64,000 nt of DNA from Erigeron canadensis (Eukaryota; Streptophyta; Magnoliopsida; Asterales; Asteraceae): NCBI RefSeq assembly GCF_010389155.1, contig NC_057766.1:43286463-43350462 (forward strand). Reading direction: 5' to 3'. A program made the position numbers and the translations under genes. The notes under the pieces are model-generated. The model searched no databases and had not been told where the DNA came from. It worked only from the letters and a program-made list of their open reading frames with translations. Shown one piece after another: positions 49,540 to 61,210 of this stretch (its first letter is position 1; each line of letters begins with the position of its first letter).

Positions 49540-50280
49540 CAATATACTAAAACAGGATTGAAGTAGTTTTAAAGTATGTGGCGCTAGATATATAAAGTCA
49601 TGTGTCGTTTTGATTTAATATTTTTAAAATATAGTTACATCCTTAATGAAATAATATAAGAACATCTACCCAATTTACCCTTCACTTAACTCATTAAGTA
49701 TAACCATGTAATACATTTAATGAAATAATTTATAACATAAATCACCAGCCCTACCACGCATCACCCTCACCACAACCGCTGTCACTACCGCCATCATTGC
49801 CACCACCATCACTCGTTGCCACTATCACCACCACGCGTCTAGTACTTGAAAAAATAATTTATAATTATTATTATTTTGTCCCTAATCTATATTTAATAGA
49901 GTTAGATACCGTTTCTTTTTTACTTAATAGACTTATAGATTAAGAACTTAATACATTAAGCCAAGTTTTATGTTTTTTTTATGACTTAATAAATAAAAAT
50001 AATCGTCAATTATCTTTTTTTTCTTAATACATAAAGATATTATTTATCTATTCAGTCACTTAATACAATAAACATTTGATAAATAAAAGAATCGTAGCTA
50101 TAGTAAATTAATTTAAAAAATAACTTTAGTTGTATAATTTCATTATTACAAACTTTGATTTCTATACTTCTATATTACTATATAAAGATTATGCAATTTG
50201 AAAAGTTAGAGTTAAAAAAGGAGATGCATAATGACCATTATGCCCTTAATGAAATAGTTTACACTATTAGTCCATTATCT
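49540..50280. repeat. Helitron-like repeat inside the CACTA
   Basis: The block from ACCAATATACTAAAACAGGA (about 49540) with ATGTGTCGTTTTGATTTAAT matches the repeat at 63340-63420. A CACCACCATCACTCGTTGCC-type tract (49740-49835) is also present, and similar CACCACC sequence continues beyond the MULE near 54300, so the MULE seems to have inserted into this repeat. Family assignment uncertain. Confidence 0.4.
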
Positions 50281-51159
50281 TTTAAAATAGGGCTAATTAC
50301 ACGAAAAGGTCCTGAAGTGGCAAGTTTTTATTATTCTAGGGATCATTCTATTTTTTCCCATAACAAAGGGGCCAACGTGGAAAACCCCGTATAATGTGGG
50401 ATTGAAACCACTATCTGGTTTTCTTCCTCCGATTTTGTGTGTGTTTTTTGTCCACGCTGGCCTTTGACTGCCACGCAAGCTCATTTGGGCGGGATAAAAT
50501 TGTTTTAGGCGGGATATTGAAGTGTTGACCTCATTTGTCGTTTATGTGGAAAGATAACCTTTTTGTCAAAAATATATATACTCTAAAAACATATATACAT
50601 ATAGATAAACCAAATCAAATATATCCGACATAAAAAAACACACTCTCACTCCAGTTGGTCCCCTCTCCATATTATGTCTTCAAAGTGAAATCTTTTTTCA
50701 TCGGATCGTGAAAAAAATAAATCATAGTTGCATCTTCATAGCTGATGTTCTTGTGATTCCCAGAAGGCAAGTTTTTTTTCTTTTAATACGATATATCGAT
50801 AACAAAATCTAACAAAATTGGGATTTTCTTGTTTGCAAAGATTTTCCGGAAATACGTCACACAATATTATCTGTTTATATACATTCTAAAACCACAACCA
50901 TTTAATTTCTATAATTTTACGTTTAAATGAATATAGTTGTCAGATTAGGGTTTCAAATTTTTTTTAAATTTTTTAATTAATTATTTTTGTTGATCCAAGA
51001 TCTGGTCTAGATTTCCATGTTATCTTGTGTTGAAGTACGTGACTAATCGTGGTTTAATATATTCTTATTAGTTCTATGATTTTTTTTCTATATAACTATA
51101 CTTGTCAGATTAGGGTTTCAGTAACTTTTTAATATTTTTTTTTAAATTATTTAATTTAT

Positions 51160-52650
51160 GGGGGTTTTGCATGGGTTTTGTATGCAAGTACGTGACAAGT
51201 GGTGACAGATGTCTGTGGGTGACTTTGAATTCGATCATAATGGAGAGGCAAGATGTGATGAGGAGATTATGTTTGAGATGGAAGACTGACATATCTCCTT
51301 CAATTCAAAACAGAATTGAGTGGGCCAAGGACCAACAAAGGTTAGACATTGGAAACCTTTTCATGCTGTTTTGTATATTCTTTGTATATTGTTTATAATT
51401 TACTATTAAATAACCAATGTGTATGTAAAATGCAGGTTTTGGAAACCTTTTCATGCTGGGGGCTCTCATTGGGAAGTGAGACAATTGTATGAGGCATTTA
51501 AGGTAAATGTGGATGAAAAAACATGTAGCTCCAGAATGTGGGGACTTTCTGGTATCCCATGCCCACATGCTTGTGCAGTTATATTCAAGATCAACAAGAG
51601 ACCTGAAGACTATGTTCCTGGTTGGTTTAGAAGGGAGAAGTATATGCAGTTGTATGATAGCCATATCATGCCAGTTGGTGGAATGAGTACATGGACCATC
51701 AACACAAAAGACAAACCACTACCACCACAACCAAGGAAAATGCCTGGAAGGCCAAAGAAGAAGGGCAGCACATGAAGGTCCAAGTCAGAGATCCAAGGCA
51801 GGTTCCATTTTCAGACAGAGAATTTCTAGACAAGGATTGGTAATGACTTGCAGCAAGTGTGGTCAATCTGGACACAATAAGTCAAAGTGTGTGAATGAGG
51901 CAGTGGAGCAACCTCCTAAGGTTCCAAACAAGGGTGGCAGACCAAGGAATGACTCAAACAACCCAAGTGCTAATGTTCAACAAAATGAACCATGGCAGAA
52001 CAAGAGGACAAGCAAGTGTGTCCATAAATGGTAAGCCACTTGCTCAAGCCAGTGTTGAAGTGGGAACCAATTCAAGAGGACATGCAAGAGTCAGTGTTGG
52101 AGGTCAAAATGGTTGTGAAGCCACAATTAACCTAAGTGGTGGCAGAAACTCATCTAGGAGGACACAAACAACAGAAAGATCCCCAGACCCAATACCATAT
52201 GGCACACCAGATGAACACTTAACTCCAATACAGACACAAGAAAGTCATACATCTCCAAGATCACCAATTCCCAAACCCAGGTGGACAAAATGCTCCATTT
52301 TGCATGACAAACTGAGTCCACAGAAGGGAACAAGTGCAGGACCATCTAGGAGGTATGAAGACAACCGTGTTCTTGGGTCACACAGTGTATTAACCAAAGC
52401 AAGTGCTGCTCTGGGTGTCACAAGTATGGGGTTCAAGAATGTGAAAGCACAAGGTATGGGTTTCATCTCTCTTTATCATACATATTTTGTAACAAAATAG
52501 TAGGTTAGGACAATTGAAACTGATGAGAATACATACATGTGAATATAGGTCCTAGGAAGTTACCTCTCTGGTGGGGTGCAGGGCTTTATGTAGACCCTAT
52601 AACTAATGAATCCTTTATAGGTGGTTCAGATGGAGTGCCTGTACCAATAT
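51160..52650 (+). pseudogene. Decayed MULE transposase, C-terminal part
   Basis: Exon-like segments: about 51200-51340 (ends WKTDISPSIQNRIEWAKDQQ), intron 51341-51435, then from 51436 a frame with the SWIM zinc finger (CSSRMWGLSGIPCPHACAVI) and the basic PGRPKKK linker. A frame change near 51760 leads to the CCHC knuckle CSKCGQSGHNKSKC and the GGRPR tail; another frame change near 52000 continues to about 52490, and a last piece (KLPLWWGAGLYVDP) follows about 52555. The MuDR N-terminus and the DDE catalytic core are missing, so it cannot encode an active transposase. Confidence 0.75.
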
Positions 52651-53478
52651 GACCTAGGGATGTTCCCATACCACGTGCAAGTGAAGAGTATGACAAGAAA
52701 CGTAAACATTTGGAAGAAATTAGGAAGAAAGCTAGAGATAATGGGGAAAAAAAAGTAGTAGAGGCAGTACAAAGGATGCTACAAAGGGACTCTATCAACA
52801 AAGATGTTGCTGAAGTGAACAAAGTGAAAGGAAAGGAGTGTGCTAGTGATGGAGTTGCAAAAGGGAAAGGATTCTGCTACTGAATGTGTGGTGAGTAAAA
52901 GCAGGTGGATCAAACAAACAGGTGAAGAGCCAACCAAACCCAGTCAGACAAAGGCGTCCAAGTGAAAGAATAATGAGAATGAATTTGGCAAAACCAGTTG
53001 TTGGTCCTAGCAGCACCAAAGAAAGTGCAGTCAATATTCAGTGATATGTTTGTAACAACTCTTGTAATGCTTTTGATGTCCCTTACTTTTGTATGATGTA
53101 AGAACACTATATTGTGTCTTAAACTTATGTAATAGTTTGTATGAATGACTGCTAAAACTCTAGGATTAGTATCATGTGATGTAACACTAATGTGACATGG
53201 TTGAAACATTAGCTTGCAGAATGCAACCATGAATGGCTTTGTTGCCAAATTTTGTATCAATGGAATTTATGTATGTATTGCATTATCTAAAATTTGTATT
53301 TAACATCTTTGTTTTGCCTTGTTGCCTTAACACTAGTGTGTCATTTACATATATTTGCAGTGGTCTGAATATGAAAATAGTTATACACATATATAACACA
53401 TGGAAAATACAAAGCCTATTAACCAATTTTAAACCAACAAAGGTAATTTTTTTGGCATTCATGGACTTAACCAGTCAA

Positions 53479-53980
53479 TTACATAACAAACATCCCAATC
53501 GAAATACACATTATCATTATTACTACCAATAAAAAGCAACAGATACTCTTATAAACATTGATGGTTGTGTTCTTGATCTTCATATCCTCCTCGACTTGTT
53601 TTGTGTACTCCATCCCTGAATCTGCAACTTCTTCAGTAAGAGCTACTCTTTCATTAGCTTTTAATGATTCAACACTCTTATGGAGGTCATATAGCAAGCC
53701 TTTGTAGTAATCACTTGGGAGTTCAACATCTAATAAACTGTAGGTGCCACATTTCTTTTTCTTATCCTTTAAAGCAAAAAAAAAATATTGGTACTCACAT
53801 TTGATTAATTATATTTAAATACCGATTAAACAATAAATTACTTACCATTTTTAGGCATGAGATAAATCTTCTACCTGGGTTCTTGTTTGTCCAGGATGTT
53901 GTAGGGTACAGTTTATACCCACAACCACATACACCATAGTTGGTGTTGTCTTTCGATAAATTTGACGAAGAAGAAGACAT
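53479..53980 (-). CDS. GRF-type zinc-finger protein with C-terminal membrane anchor
   Basis: Two exons, 53980-53846 and 53766-53479, joined by an 79-bp GT-AG intron in phase 0, giving 140 aa. The N-terminus holds a GRF-type zinc finger: CGCGYKLYPTTSWTNKNPGR with C18 and C20, then RRFISC (C42) and a fourth Cys at C51 after the splice. GRF fingers bind single-stranded nucleic acid in other proteins. Residues 58-110 are charged and probably helical or coiled-coil. Residues 119-140 are a hydrophobic tail (SICCFLLVVIMIMCISIGMF) ending the protein, a tail-anchor layout. It lies inside the nested MULE, convergent to the dead transposase, with its 5' end about 300 bp from the right TIR. The second half of the finger reads KKCGTYSLLD instead of the usual C-F-F/W block. 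Function unknown; it could be a MULE accessory gene, a captured host gene, or a decaying passenger. Confidence 0.72.
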
Positions 53981-55497
53981 GGGTCGAAAGGAGATGGGGA
54001 AAAAAAGGGTTGACTATAAACGATGGTTATTGATTACAGATTCAGCCTCAATTTGATGATCTGCGAACAAAACTTTAGTTTTTGGAATTAGGGCACGAAA
54101 AGGGGTGAGGACGTGTGAAGTATAGGTGTACAAAACAACCATACGTGGCCATATACCACTACCCGGTATTTTTATATCCCGCATTATACGGTGTTTCCCA
54201 CGTTGGCTCCTTTGTTATGGGAAAAAATAGAATGATCCCTAGAATAATAAAAAGTTGCCACTTTAGGACCTTTTCGTGCAATTAGCCCTTTAAAATACTT
54301 CCACTACCCTTTAGATTATCGACACCACCAAAATGTCGTTACCACAATCGTTGTCGTATTGTGCAAATATCATGCTATATTAATTAAGATAATAATAGGG
54401 TAAGTGACCAAGAACCCTATGGTCTTATGTACCGTCTATAATAGTTTAACACTCAATTTATTAATTTCGAGAAGAGTTACAACAATCTAGCGAGGAGCAA
54501 ACAAATTATAAAGAGAGTTATAAGAACGCTGAAATGCTAATTGAATTGAGTTGTGATAAAAAAAAACAAAAAAAAACAAAACATAAAAAAGTCAATTTAC
54601 GTAGATGACTCCAAACCGATATTTACAACTTGCTCTTTAATATAAAATAAAATTCAAGGCAACTTGATTGTAGATGACTCCAAACATTTGCATTCAACCA
54701 TTTGATATTTGAAGATACTACACGTGTCGGTCAAAACATCAAACCCTCCTTACACCATCTTTTTGTCAAACTCCTGACCAATCAATATCCCCCATCACCC
54801 CTCACTCGGATTTTAATCGTGCGTCCTAGACATCATTCCCAAAATATTATACTTTGATCCAAGGATTCAAATTCTCCCAAAAACAAACACAAACCCAACC
54901 TCTTCCCCAAATAAATAAACAACCCACCAGCCTTTCCAAAAAATAAACATCCCACTCCACCGCTACTGTAAATGCAATCTAAAGTCTAAACTTAGATTTT
55001 GTATTCTTTTTTCTCTTCTCGCAACAGTTTTGCTCTTCTTCTACATCTTAAATATAATTACTTTTGCCTCAAATCAATAAACCCACTTCTCCTTTTCTTT
55101 ACTAACAATGTGACTGGAGTTTTGAGATTAATATCTCTTGTTTCGTTCAAATAAAGTCATCCGGTATGAAAGCGGAAAAAAAAGTCCGATGAAGGAAGAT
55201 GTGATCCGTGATGCAACTAAGAATATATTGAAGGCGATGGATGTGGTTCATGTTCCTTAGTTTTATTTCAAATCTAGAACAATAAATCATATAGCTTATA
55301 GTTTGTATTTAGATTAGATTAAACATGATGGTTTAAACTAGATTTAGACTTAAATAGTACATTTTTTGTAAATGTATATTATGTAATATTCATTTGTTAT
55401 GATGTACGTATTTGTGAATAATTAATGTCAATTGTTGCTTATTTAATTGATTTTATATTTAATTAATTCTGTTTATTCATATTAATAAATTTATTCT

Positions 55498-55952
55498 AAA
55501 TCCGTGGGAAATTCATTGCAAATTACGTTCGAGGAAAATCTGTGGGAAATATAATCCGTGTGAAATCAACATGTGGGAAATCCGTGGGAAACAATTCCAT
55601 TGCAAATCTGTGTGAAATAATCCAAAAAATTCCGTGGGAGATCTGTGGGAAACGGGAAATCAGTGTGAAAGAAAATCCGTGTGAAATCGGTGGGAAACTA
55701 AAATCCGTGGGAAAAACAAAAAAACATATCGTTGCATTTCCGTGGGAAATCCGTTAGTATCGCCGTGGAAAATTCCGTGGGAATTTTTCCCACGAATTTG
55801 TTACCGTGGGAAATATTTTGTGTCCGTGGGAAAAATCGTGGGAAATTATTTCCCACGCCACTTTTAACGACGGCCACAATCCGTGGTAAATTCGTGTGAA
55901 AACGACCATTTTTCACGGATTTCCCACGGATTTGTCCGTGGGAATCCACCAC
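55498..55952. repeat. Right subterminal repeats of the CACTA
   Basis: About 20 copies of TCCGTGGGAA and variants (TCCGTGTGAAAT), switching orientation near 55780, mirroring 48430-49195. Confidence 0.8.
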
Positions 55953-55968
55953 TTTTCTAGTAGTGGTA

Positions 55969-56027
55969 CTACTTTTTATGCATGTAATAAGTTGTTAATC
56001 ATTTTCCCTACTAAAAATAACTATAAT
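55969..56027. other. Short spacer after the CACTA
   Basis: Begins with the right GTA duplication of the CACTA end. Nothing else recognisable. Confidence 0.4.
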
Positions 56028-56600
56028 TTTAAGCCATGTGAGGAAATTAATTAAAGCTCATATCAATTGTCCTAGAAATTACATTCACATGGGGTGGGAA
56101 CCTTATGATTGTTGTATATCTGCATTTTTCTGGCCGAGCATGAGCGCGCTAATGACATGGAGGGAGGTTAATTTGAATATTTTGGGATGCACTCCATCTC
56201 GATCGTGGGAGGTTCAATTCACGTGCACTGTATCGAATTGTTATGTAACACGTACCGGTTTAATTCCTGTATCTACATGTGACTGGATGGATATTCATGC
56301 ATATATATAGCGCTACATGAATTTCAGCTCATTAAACATAAGCATATATATATATTGGTAACATCTTTTAGAAAGAATTTCTCATTTAATTAGTCATGTG
56401 AGGGAATTAGTTAAAACTCAGATCAATTGTCCTAGCTAGCTAGCTGGAAATTACATTCACATGGGTTGTGAACCGTATGATTGTGTTGTGGGTCTGCTTG
56501 TATATCTGAAACTAGCTTTCTGGCCATGAGAGCGCTAATATGTAATGTTTAAACATTTTGGGATGCACTCCATCTCGAGGGTGGTAGTCCACTTGATCGT
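56028..56600 (+). repeat. Tandem duplication, two diverged copies
   Basis: Copy 1 (about 56033-56220) and copy 2 (about 56393-56585) share CATGTGAGG(A/G)AATTA, ATCAATTGTCCTAG, AATTACATTCACATGGG and TTTTGGGATGCACTCCATCTC. The spacing is about 360 bp. The parts read open for 90 codons in copy 1, but the frame is not preserved in copy 2, so it is not a protein gene. Confidence 0.7.
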
Positions 56601-57538
56601 TTCTAGCTTCTCGATCGATATATATACTGATTTTTCAAAAAAATAAATAAAAGGCAAATCATGTATTATAATGTTTTCAGGCCAATTAATTTAATGTATG
56701 CCCTTCGATCAATTCAGTATATTTGACTTGTTCAATTAATTAGTCTCTTAACTACTTGAGGATATCCTTGAGCAAATTAAAGACCGATAAGGTGTTAATC
56801 TGTCAATTCAATACAGTTTAACTTGTTTTGACAATTTATCGATCGACTCGTATCTTTTACATACTACAGGTGTTATTTGTCCTAAACACAAGATCGAGAA
56901 AGAAAAACACGTGCAAGTCATCCGTTTTTCTATTGACGTACATGACATTGTTCATTAGGTTAGAAATTAATAATGCGTAAAGGTTATTAATTAGTCAGTA
57001 AAACAGGTTTCCTTTATTTGGGTTGTATAGTGTACCTCCCATTTTGCAATAGATAGATGACAGTATGTAATAAGAATATAAAGAGGCAAGTATCGCTTAT
57101 AATTTAAGTTACTATATTCATGATACTTGGTTCATTTTACATAAAAACAATCAAAGAGCCAATTTTCCAAATAAACAATCAAAGGACCAATTAAGTATTA
57201 AAGTTAGTAGATTATGTGGCGGTGATTCAACCAATTAAGATACAAATAAGTTAGGGAAGAATTTTACCTGAAAGTTAAAGTATTGAGTTGAAGTCGAATT
57301 AAAAAGAGAATTATTCTCTTCGGAGCACAAACCCGACGATATATAATTTACAATTTTCCAAGAAAAAAAAAATATGTGGCGGTGATTCATTTATGATTCG
57401 TCACGTTGTATACTCGTAGTACAAGTCAAATCATTGCTCAACAATCCCTGAATCTCAATCAACACTCTTTCTATATTTTACTCGTATTTTATTTAAGGTA
57501 TTATCTAGATTTATCTAATAACCCACAAATTAAAAAAA
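56601..57538. other. AT-rich intergenic sequence
   Basis: No gene or complete element seen. A TATGTGGCGGTGATTCA phrase occurs twice (about 57213 and 57373). Confidence 0.4.
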
Positions 57539-58321
57539 ACTCTAAGTACCATTTTGGATCATACATTTTTTTCTTTTTTCTCTCTCTTCAATTAAATAAT
57601 AAATTTCACCCAAATAATTTAAAATGATTTATCTCACAAACCGTAAATCGTTAGGCAAAACAAAAAACATATGCAATCTTAAAATTTTGTCCTCTTTCAT
57701 TAAAGATCCAATTCGATATACTTTTGACGACTTTTTAATTTTCGCTTTTTTCTTCTCTTGGACTTGTGTACCTACACATGTGTATGATCATTGTTTTCAC
57801 ATATAAATCAGTAAATGAACATATCTACACAGCAATGAAGGTTACGGGCGGAGTCTGTCGATCCATGGTGGAGCCATGGTGGCCAAGGGCGGAGCCCGTT
57901 AGTCCATGGTGGAGCCATAGCGGCTAATGGCAGAGCCCGTTAGGTGGATCGTCCATCACTGGTCACCCTTATGACATATCACCCTTTATGACCTATCAAA
58001 CTATGACCTATCACCCCCACCAGCTTTGGTTTATGAATATCCTTAAGGGCGAAGTTTGCTCTGAATCATAATTTTTGTTCGACTTACACATTTGTAAGTT
58101 ATGAGAAAACGAAAATTTAAAAGTCGTCAAAAGTATATCGAATTGGATTTCTGATGAAAGAGGACAAAATTTTAAGACTATTTATGCTTTTTGTTTCATC
58201 TAACGATTTACGGTTTCTGAGATTAAACATTTTGAATAATTTGGGTGAATTTTAGTATTTAGTTGAAGAGAGAAAAAGAGAGAAAGAATGTGTGATTCAG
58301 AACTGTTTTTAAGTTTTTCCC
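57539..58321. mobile_element. Composite inverted-repeat element
   Basis: Arms of about 200-230 bp: the left contains AACCGTAAATCGTTAG and TCCAATTCGATATACTTTTG (57640-57735), and the right has both inverted (58130-58215). The arms also resemble the Helitron-like repeat at 26920-27160. The centre (57960-58100) is the GGTCATA.../ACTTACACATTTGTAAGT module of the MITE at 10085-10612, inverted. No target duplication found. Confidence 0.55.
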
Positions 58322-58781
58322 TTTTTTTTTATTCTCAAAATAACTCATTCTTTTTTAGCCCATAATATATAAGTTAGCTTCATCCGTCCACTTACGTACA
58401 AGTTACAGATACGTGGCAACTTTTAGTGTCTAAACTGATATTTTTTTTATTTTTTTTACAAAAATCTATGCCCAAATTTTACCTAATTTTGTATTTGTTG
58501 AGTATCTGTCTAATTGAATAAGTGAGACTTCCGAGTTCCGACAAGTTGTATATATGTCAAATTTTCGTTGAGAAGACAATAAAAAAGATTATCCGCTAAA
58601 GTTTGTGAATGTAGATAGGAGTGCATTGCTTCTAAATGGCCACTAATCCACCATCAATATTAACATCATCACAAAGATGTAGCTATATATATAGCCGATA
58701 AATGTGTTTTTGGATAGTCATTGTTTTTCGATCATTAAATGATTTATGACATATGTTCTCGTGGAATAAATGGTTTATGAC
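58322..58781. other. AT-rich spacer before the SINE
   Basis: No gene or element seen apart from the left target duplication of the SINE at 58768-58781. Confidence 0.4.
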
Positions 58782-58976
58782 TGAAAGCATCCATGATTTT
58801 TCCCACAGGTCTTGAGTTCGATTCTTACAAGTGACAACTGACAAATCTGTGGGTTTTTTCCTTGAATCACCTGTAACGGCTTATGGTCTACATCTCGTAG
58901 TCTAGAGTACATGCAGGACTTCACCATTATATGGTGAGGTGTTCCCTGATGTCAAAAACTGACTAACTGTTAAAAA
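58782..58976 (+). mobile_element. SINE with 14-bp target duplications
   Basis: 195 bp flanked by AAATGGTTTATGAC at 58768-58781 and 58977-58990. Near the start are a weak A-box-like region and a good B box (GGTCTTGAGTTCGATTCTT), followed by a body and a terminal A run. Consistent with a tRNA-derived SINE inserted by target-primed reverse transcription. Confidence 0.78.
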
Positions 58977-59279
58977 AAATGGTTTATGACATATATGTAA
59001 GTTCTTATGTACTTGGCCACATTTTTTGAAAGGTCAAAACTTAAAACATCATGACCGTATTACTTACGAGCATCAAATTCTTATAACAAATATTTATTTG
59101 AACTTGTTATGCAATAAAACTTATAATTTTGCATTCAATTATTTGAATAATTATAGTATCTACATTTATATGTCAATTTATACATTTCAGAATTGATTAG
59201 TGAATTATTTAACAAAATATTACTCGTAAATTATAACAAAATCAATAAGCTTTTCTGAATAACAAAATTGATTAGTGTT

Positions 59280-59440
59280 TTACTAAACCTGCTATGCGGG
59301 GCCTCGGAGGAGTTTACTCTAAGGTCTTAAGTTCAAGCTTTGGTAGGTTCTCCTCGGCGGTATTTTCCAATTAAGGAGGTGGTATAATGAGAAAGTATAT
59401 TTAAGATCCGCTTAGTACGGACCCTTTTATTTTGCAATTA
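59280..59440 (+). mobile_element. SINE-like sequence
   Basis: CTGCTATGCGGGGCCTCGG followed by GGTCTTAAGTTCAAGCTTTG (B-box-like), then a GC-richer body to about 59440 (CCGCTTAGTACGGACCC). No target duplication identified, so probably old or truncated. Confidence 0.4.
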
Positions 59441-60790
59441 ACACACATTATATACGTCTGAGATAAAATTTACATGTTAAAAAAGTGACCACCAAAGGTC
59501 CCAAACAGACATTTGATTAACTCGGACCAATGTTCTGGACTCTTCGCTTATCATACCCATTTTTCCGAGTCCACGTGTTACCATGTTAGCCATGAACTAG
59601 TTGGGCCTTTCTTAGAAATCATTTACACTCAGATTCTATCTGCTCTGGGCCTCTGGTTTCAATATGGGCTTGATATTACCAGAAAGCTAGTGGGACTGTG
59701 GGAGTGGACGATTGGACCATTACTTTTAAGAAAATTTATTGTCAAGTACTCAAGTCTCAACATAACATATGACCAATTAAGTTTTTAAAACATTATACAT
59801 GCCAATCATATATGTCGTTAGTTTTAAAGTATTAAAGTTTTCTAAGATTACCATTAAAATTTGATGAAACTAGCTAATAGTTGATGACTAGTTGTTGGTA
59901 ACTCTCCTTGGTAGTTATATGTATTAAGTGTTTTCCCAGAATAACTAAACTATTAACAAAAAATGTAATAAGATCGAATCGACAATAATAACTAATATTT
60001 AATAATTGATAGGTTATATGTATTAAGAAAAGTATAAATGTAATTGATGTCCAAAACCTGGAAGCTAGAAGTTTATTATATAGTTTTTATTTTTAAATTA
60101 AGAGTTTTCATTGAAGCTAAATACTTTAAACTCACGTAACAAAGAAGATTCTTTATTTAATATGACTTTTTTTCTTAACAAACTAGCACGGTATCCGAAT
60201 AATGTGGCGGTGGTCATGACGGCAACGGTGTGGTGGTGGTGCGGTTGTTGGTTGTGGAAACGGCGTCGAATGGTGTATATATTTGATGTAAAATTTATTG
60301 ATATAAAGTGTTAATTGAGATATTTAAAAAAATAAAAGATGATAATATAATTTAAACATTAAGAGTATTTTAGACAATAATTCCATGTAACTTTTAATAC
60401 GAGGATAGTTTTTTTTATAACATAGTATGGATCGAAGGTTTCAAAAGCTCTATGTCAAACATAGATTTAAATGTATATATTGATACAATCAAAAGAGAAA
60501 ATAATATACAGAAGGCAAAACAAGGCTATTACGTACTCCATATAACAATTTATTTATATCCAAACGAACTAAGACGTTCCAATCCATATGAAGTCTGCTA
60601 CAAAATTACAAATCAATAACTGCTTCAATAATAAACCTTGTCCCCTGTTGTAAAGGGATAGGTTCAACAACACAATCTAAGCTAATAATAATAATAATAA
60701 TAAAAATTGTAATAAAAAAGTGTATGTTTTTCTCTTTGTAAGTTAGAAATATAAAACTCTGCCACTTTTGGTCCATGTATGAATCAATTT
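59441..60790. other. Intergenic, 3' side of the LysM gene
   Basis: AT-rich. The GTGGCGGTGGTCATGACGGC to GTCGAATGGTGTATA block (60204-60275) resembles the tract next to the hAT right flank at about 21185-21240. A short (AAT)n run lies at 60686-60705. No further gene supported; a 91-codon frame at 59513 has no recognisable domain. Confidence 0.4.
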
Positions 60791-61099
60791 CTAACTACGA
60801 TAACCCGACGGGGTGATCTTGATGACAAGCCCAGGGAAAACATCATCCGGGTCATGAATATGCGGGTTTTCTTCGATAATAAACGGGTCGCCACACTTAT
60901 CACTTATGGTATGCAAGGTTTCACCTTCTCCGACAACATATATTTCGTCGCAAGGAGGATGACCAGCCTCCGGGTTTACTTTCTTGATCAGCGAGTTATC
61001 ATCTCTAAAAGAGCCTAACAAAACAAGAAACACAAGAAATACGATACAGTACCACCGAGCTGCATCGGCGTAGCACATAGTCGTTCTTGATGATGCCAT
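60791..61099 (-). CDS. Short LysM-domain protein
   Basis: Intact single-exon frame of 102 aa. Residues 17-30 form a hydrophobic segment (WYCIVFLVFLVLLG), a signal anchor or signal peptide. Residues about 51-96 are a single LysM domain: DEIYVVGEGETLHTISDKCG, then DPFIIEENPHIHDPDDVFPG and LVIKI. LysM domains bind N-acetylglucosamine polymers such as chitin or peptidoglycan. No kinase or GPI signal follows, so this belongs to the small plant LysM proteins (Arabidopsis At3g52790, At4g25433 and At5g62150 type, from memory), whose role is poorly known. The start gives the N-terminal membrane segment, and a TATA box lies about 115 bp upstream. Confidence 0.87.
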   Translation of the reverse strand: MASSRTTMCYADAARWYCIVFLVFLVLLGSFRDDNSLIKKVNPEAGHPPCDEIYVVGEGETLHTISDKCGDPFIIEENPHIHDPDDVFPGLVIKITPSGYRS

Positions 61100-61210
61100 A
61101 TGATCAACTGATAGATCGATTATTCGTAGTCGTAAATATATATATTTTTTCTCTATTAATTTTGGTGGGCTTATTATGGAAGTTAGGATATATGTAAATG
61201 GGATGTGTAT

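Larger units (their letters stand above)
50290..54288. mobile_element. MULE nested in the CACTA
   Basis: 3,999 bp. Left TIR begins GGGCTAATTACACGAAAAGG and the right is its near-identical inverse; homology continues for about 110 bp through ATAACAAAGG. Perfect 9-bp target duplications TTTAAAATA at 50281-50289 and 54289-54297. It carries a decayed transposase 3' part on the plus strand and a convergent GRF zinc-finger gene on the minus strand. A direct repeat containing GTCAGATTAGGGTTTCA (about 50939 and 51106) flanks the place where the transposase 5' part should be. Confidence 0.9.
48413..55965. mobile_element. CACTA-like element hosting a nested MULE
   Basis: Ends CACTACTAGAAAA (48413) and TTTTCTAGTAGTG (55965), with 3-bp target duplications GTA (48410-48412 and 55966-55968), the CACTA signature. 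Subterminal regions are filled with TCCGTGGGAA and its complement. 7,553 bp total; after removing the MULE at 50290-54288 about 3.5 kb remains, with no TNPD/TNPA-type transposase, so it is non-autonomous. Confidence 0.85.
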
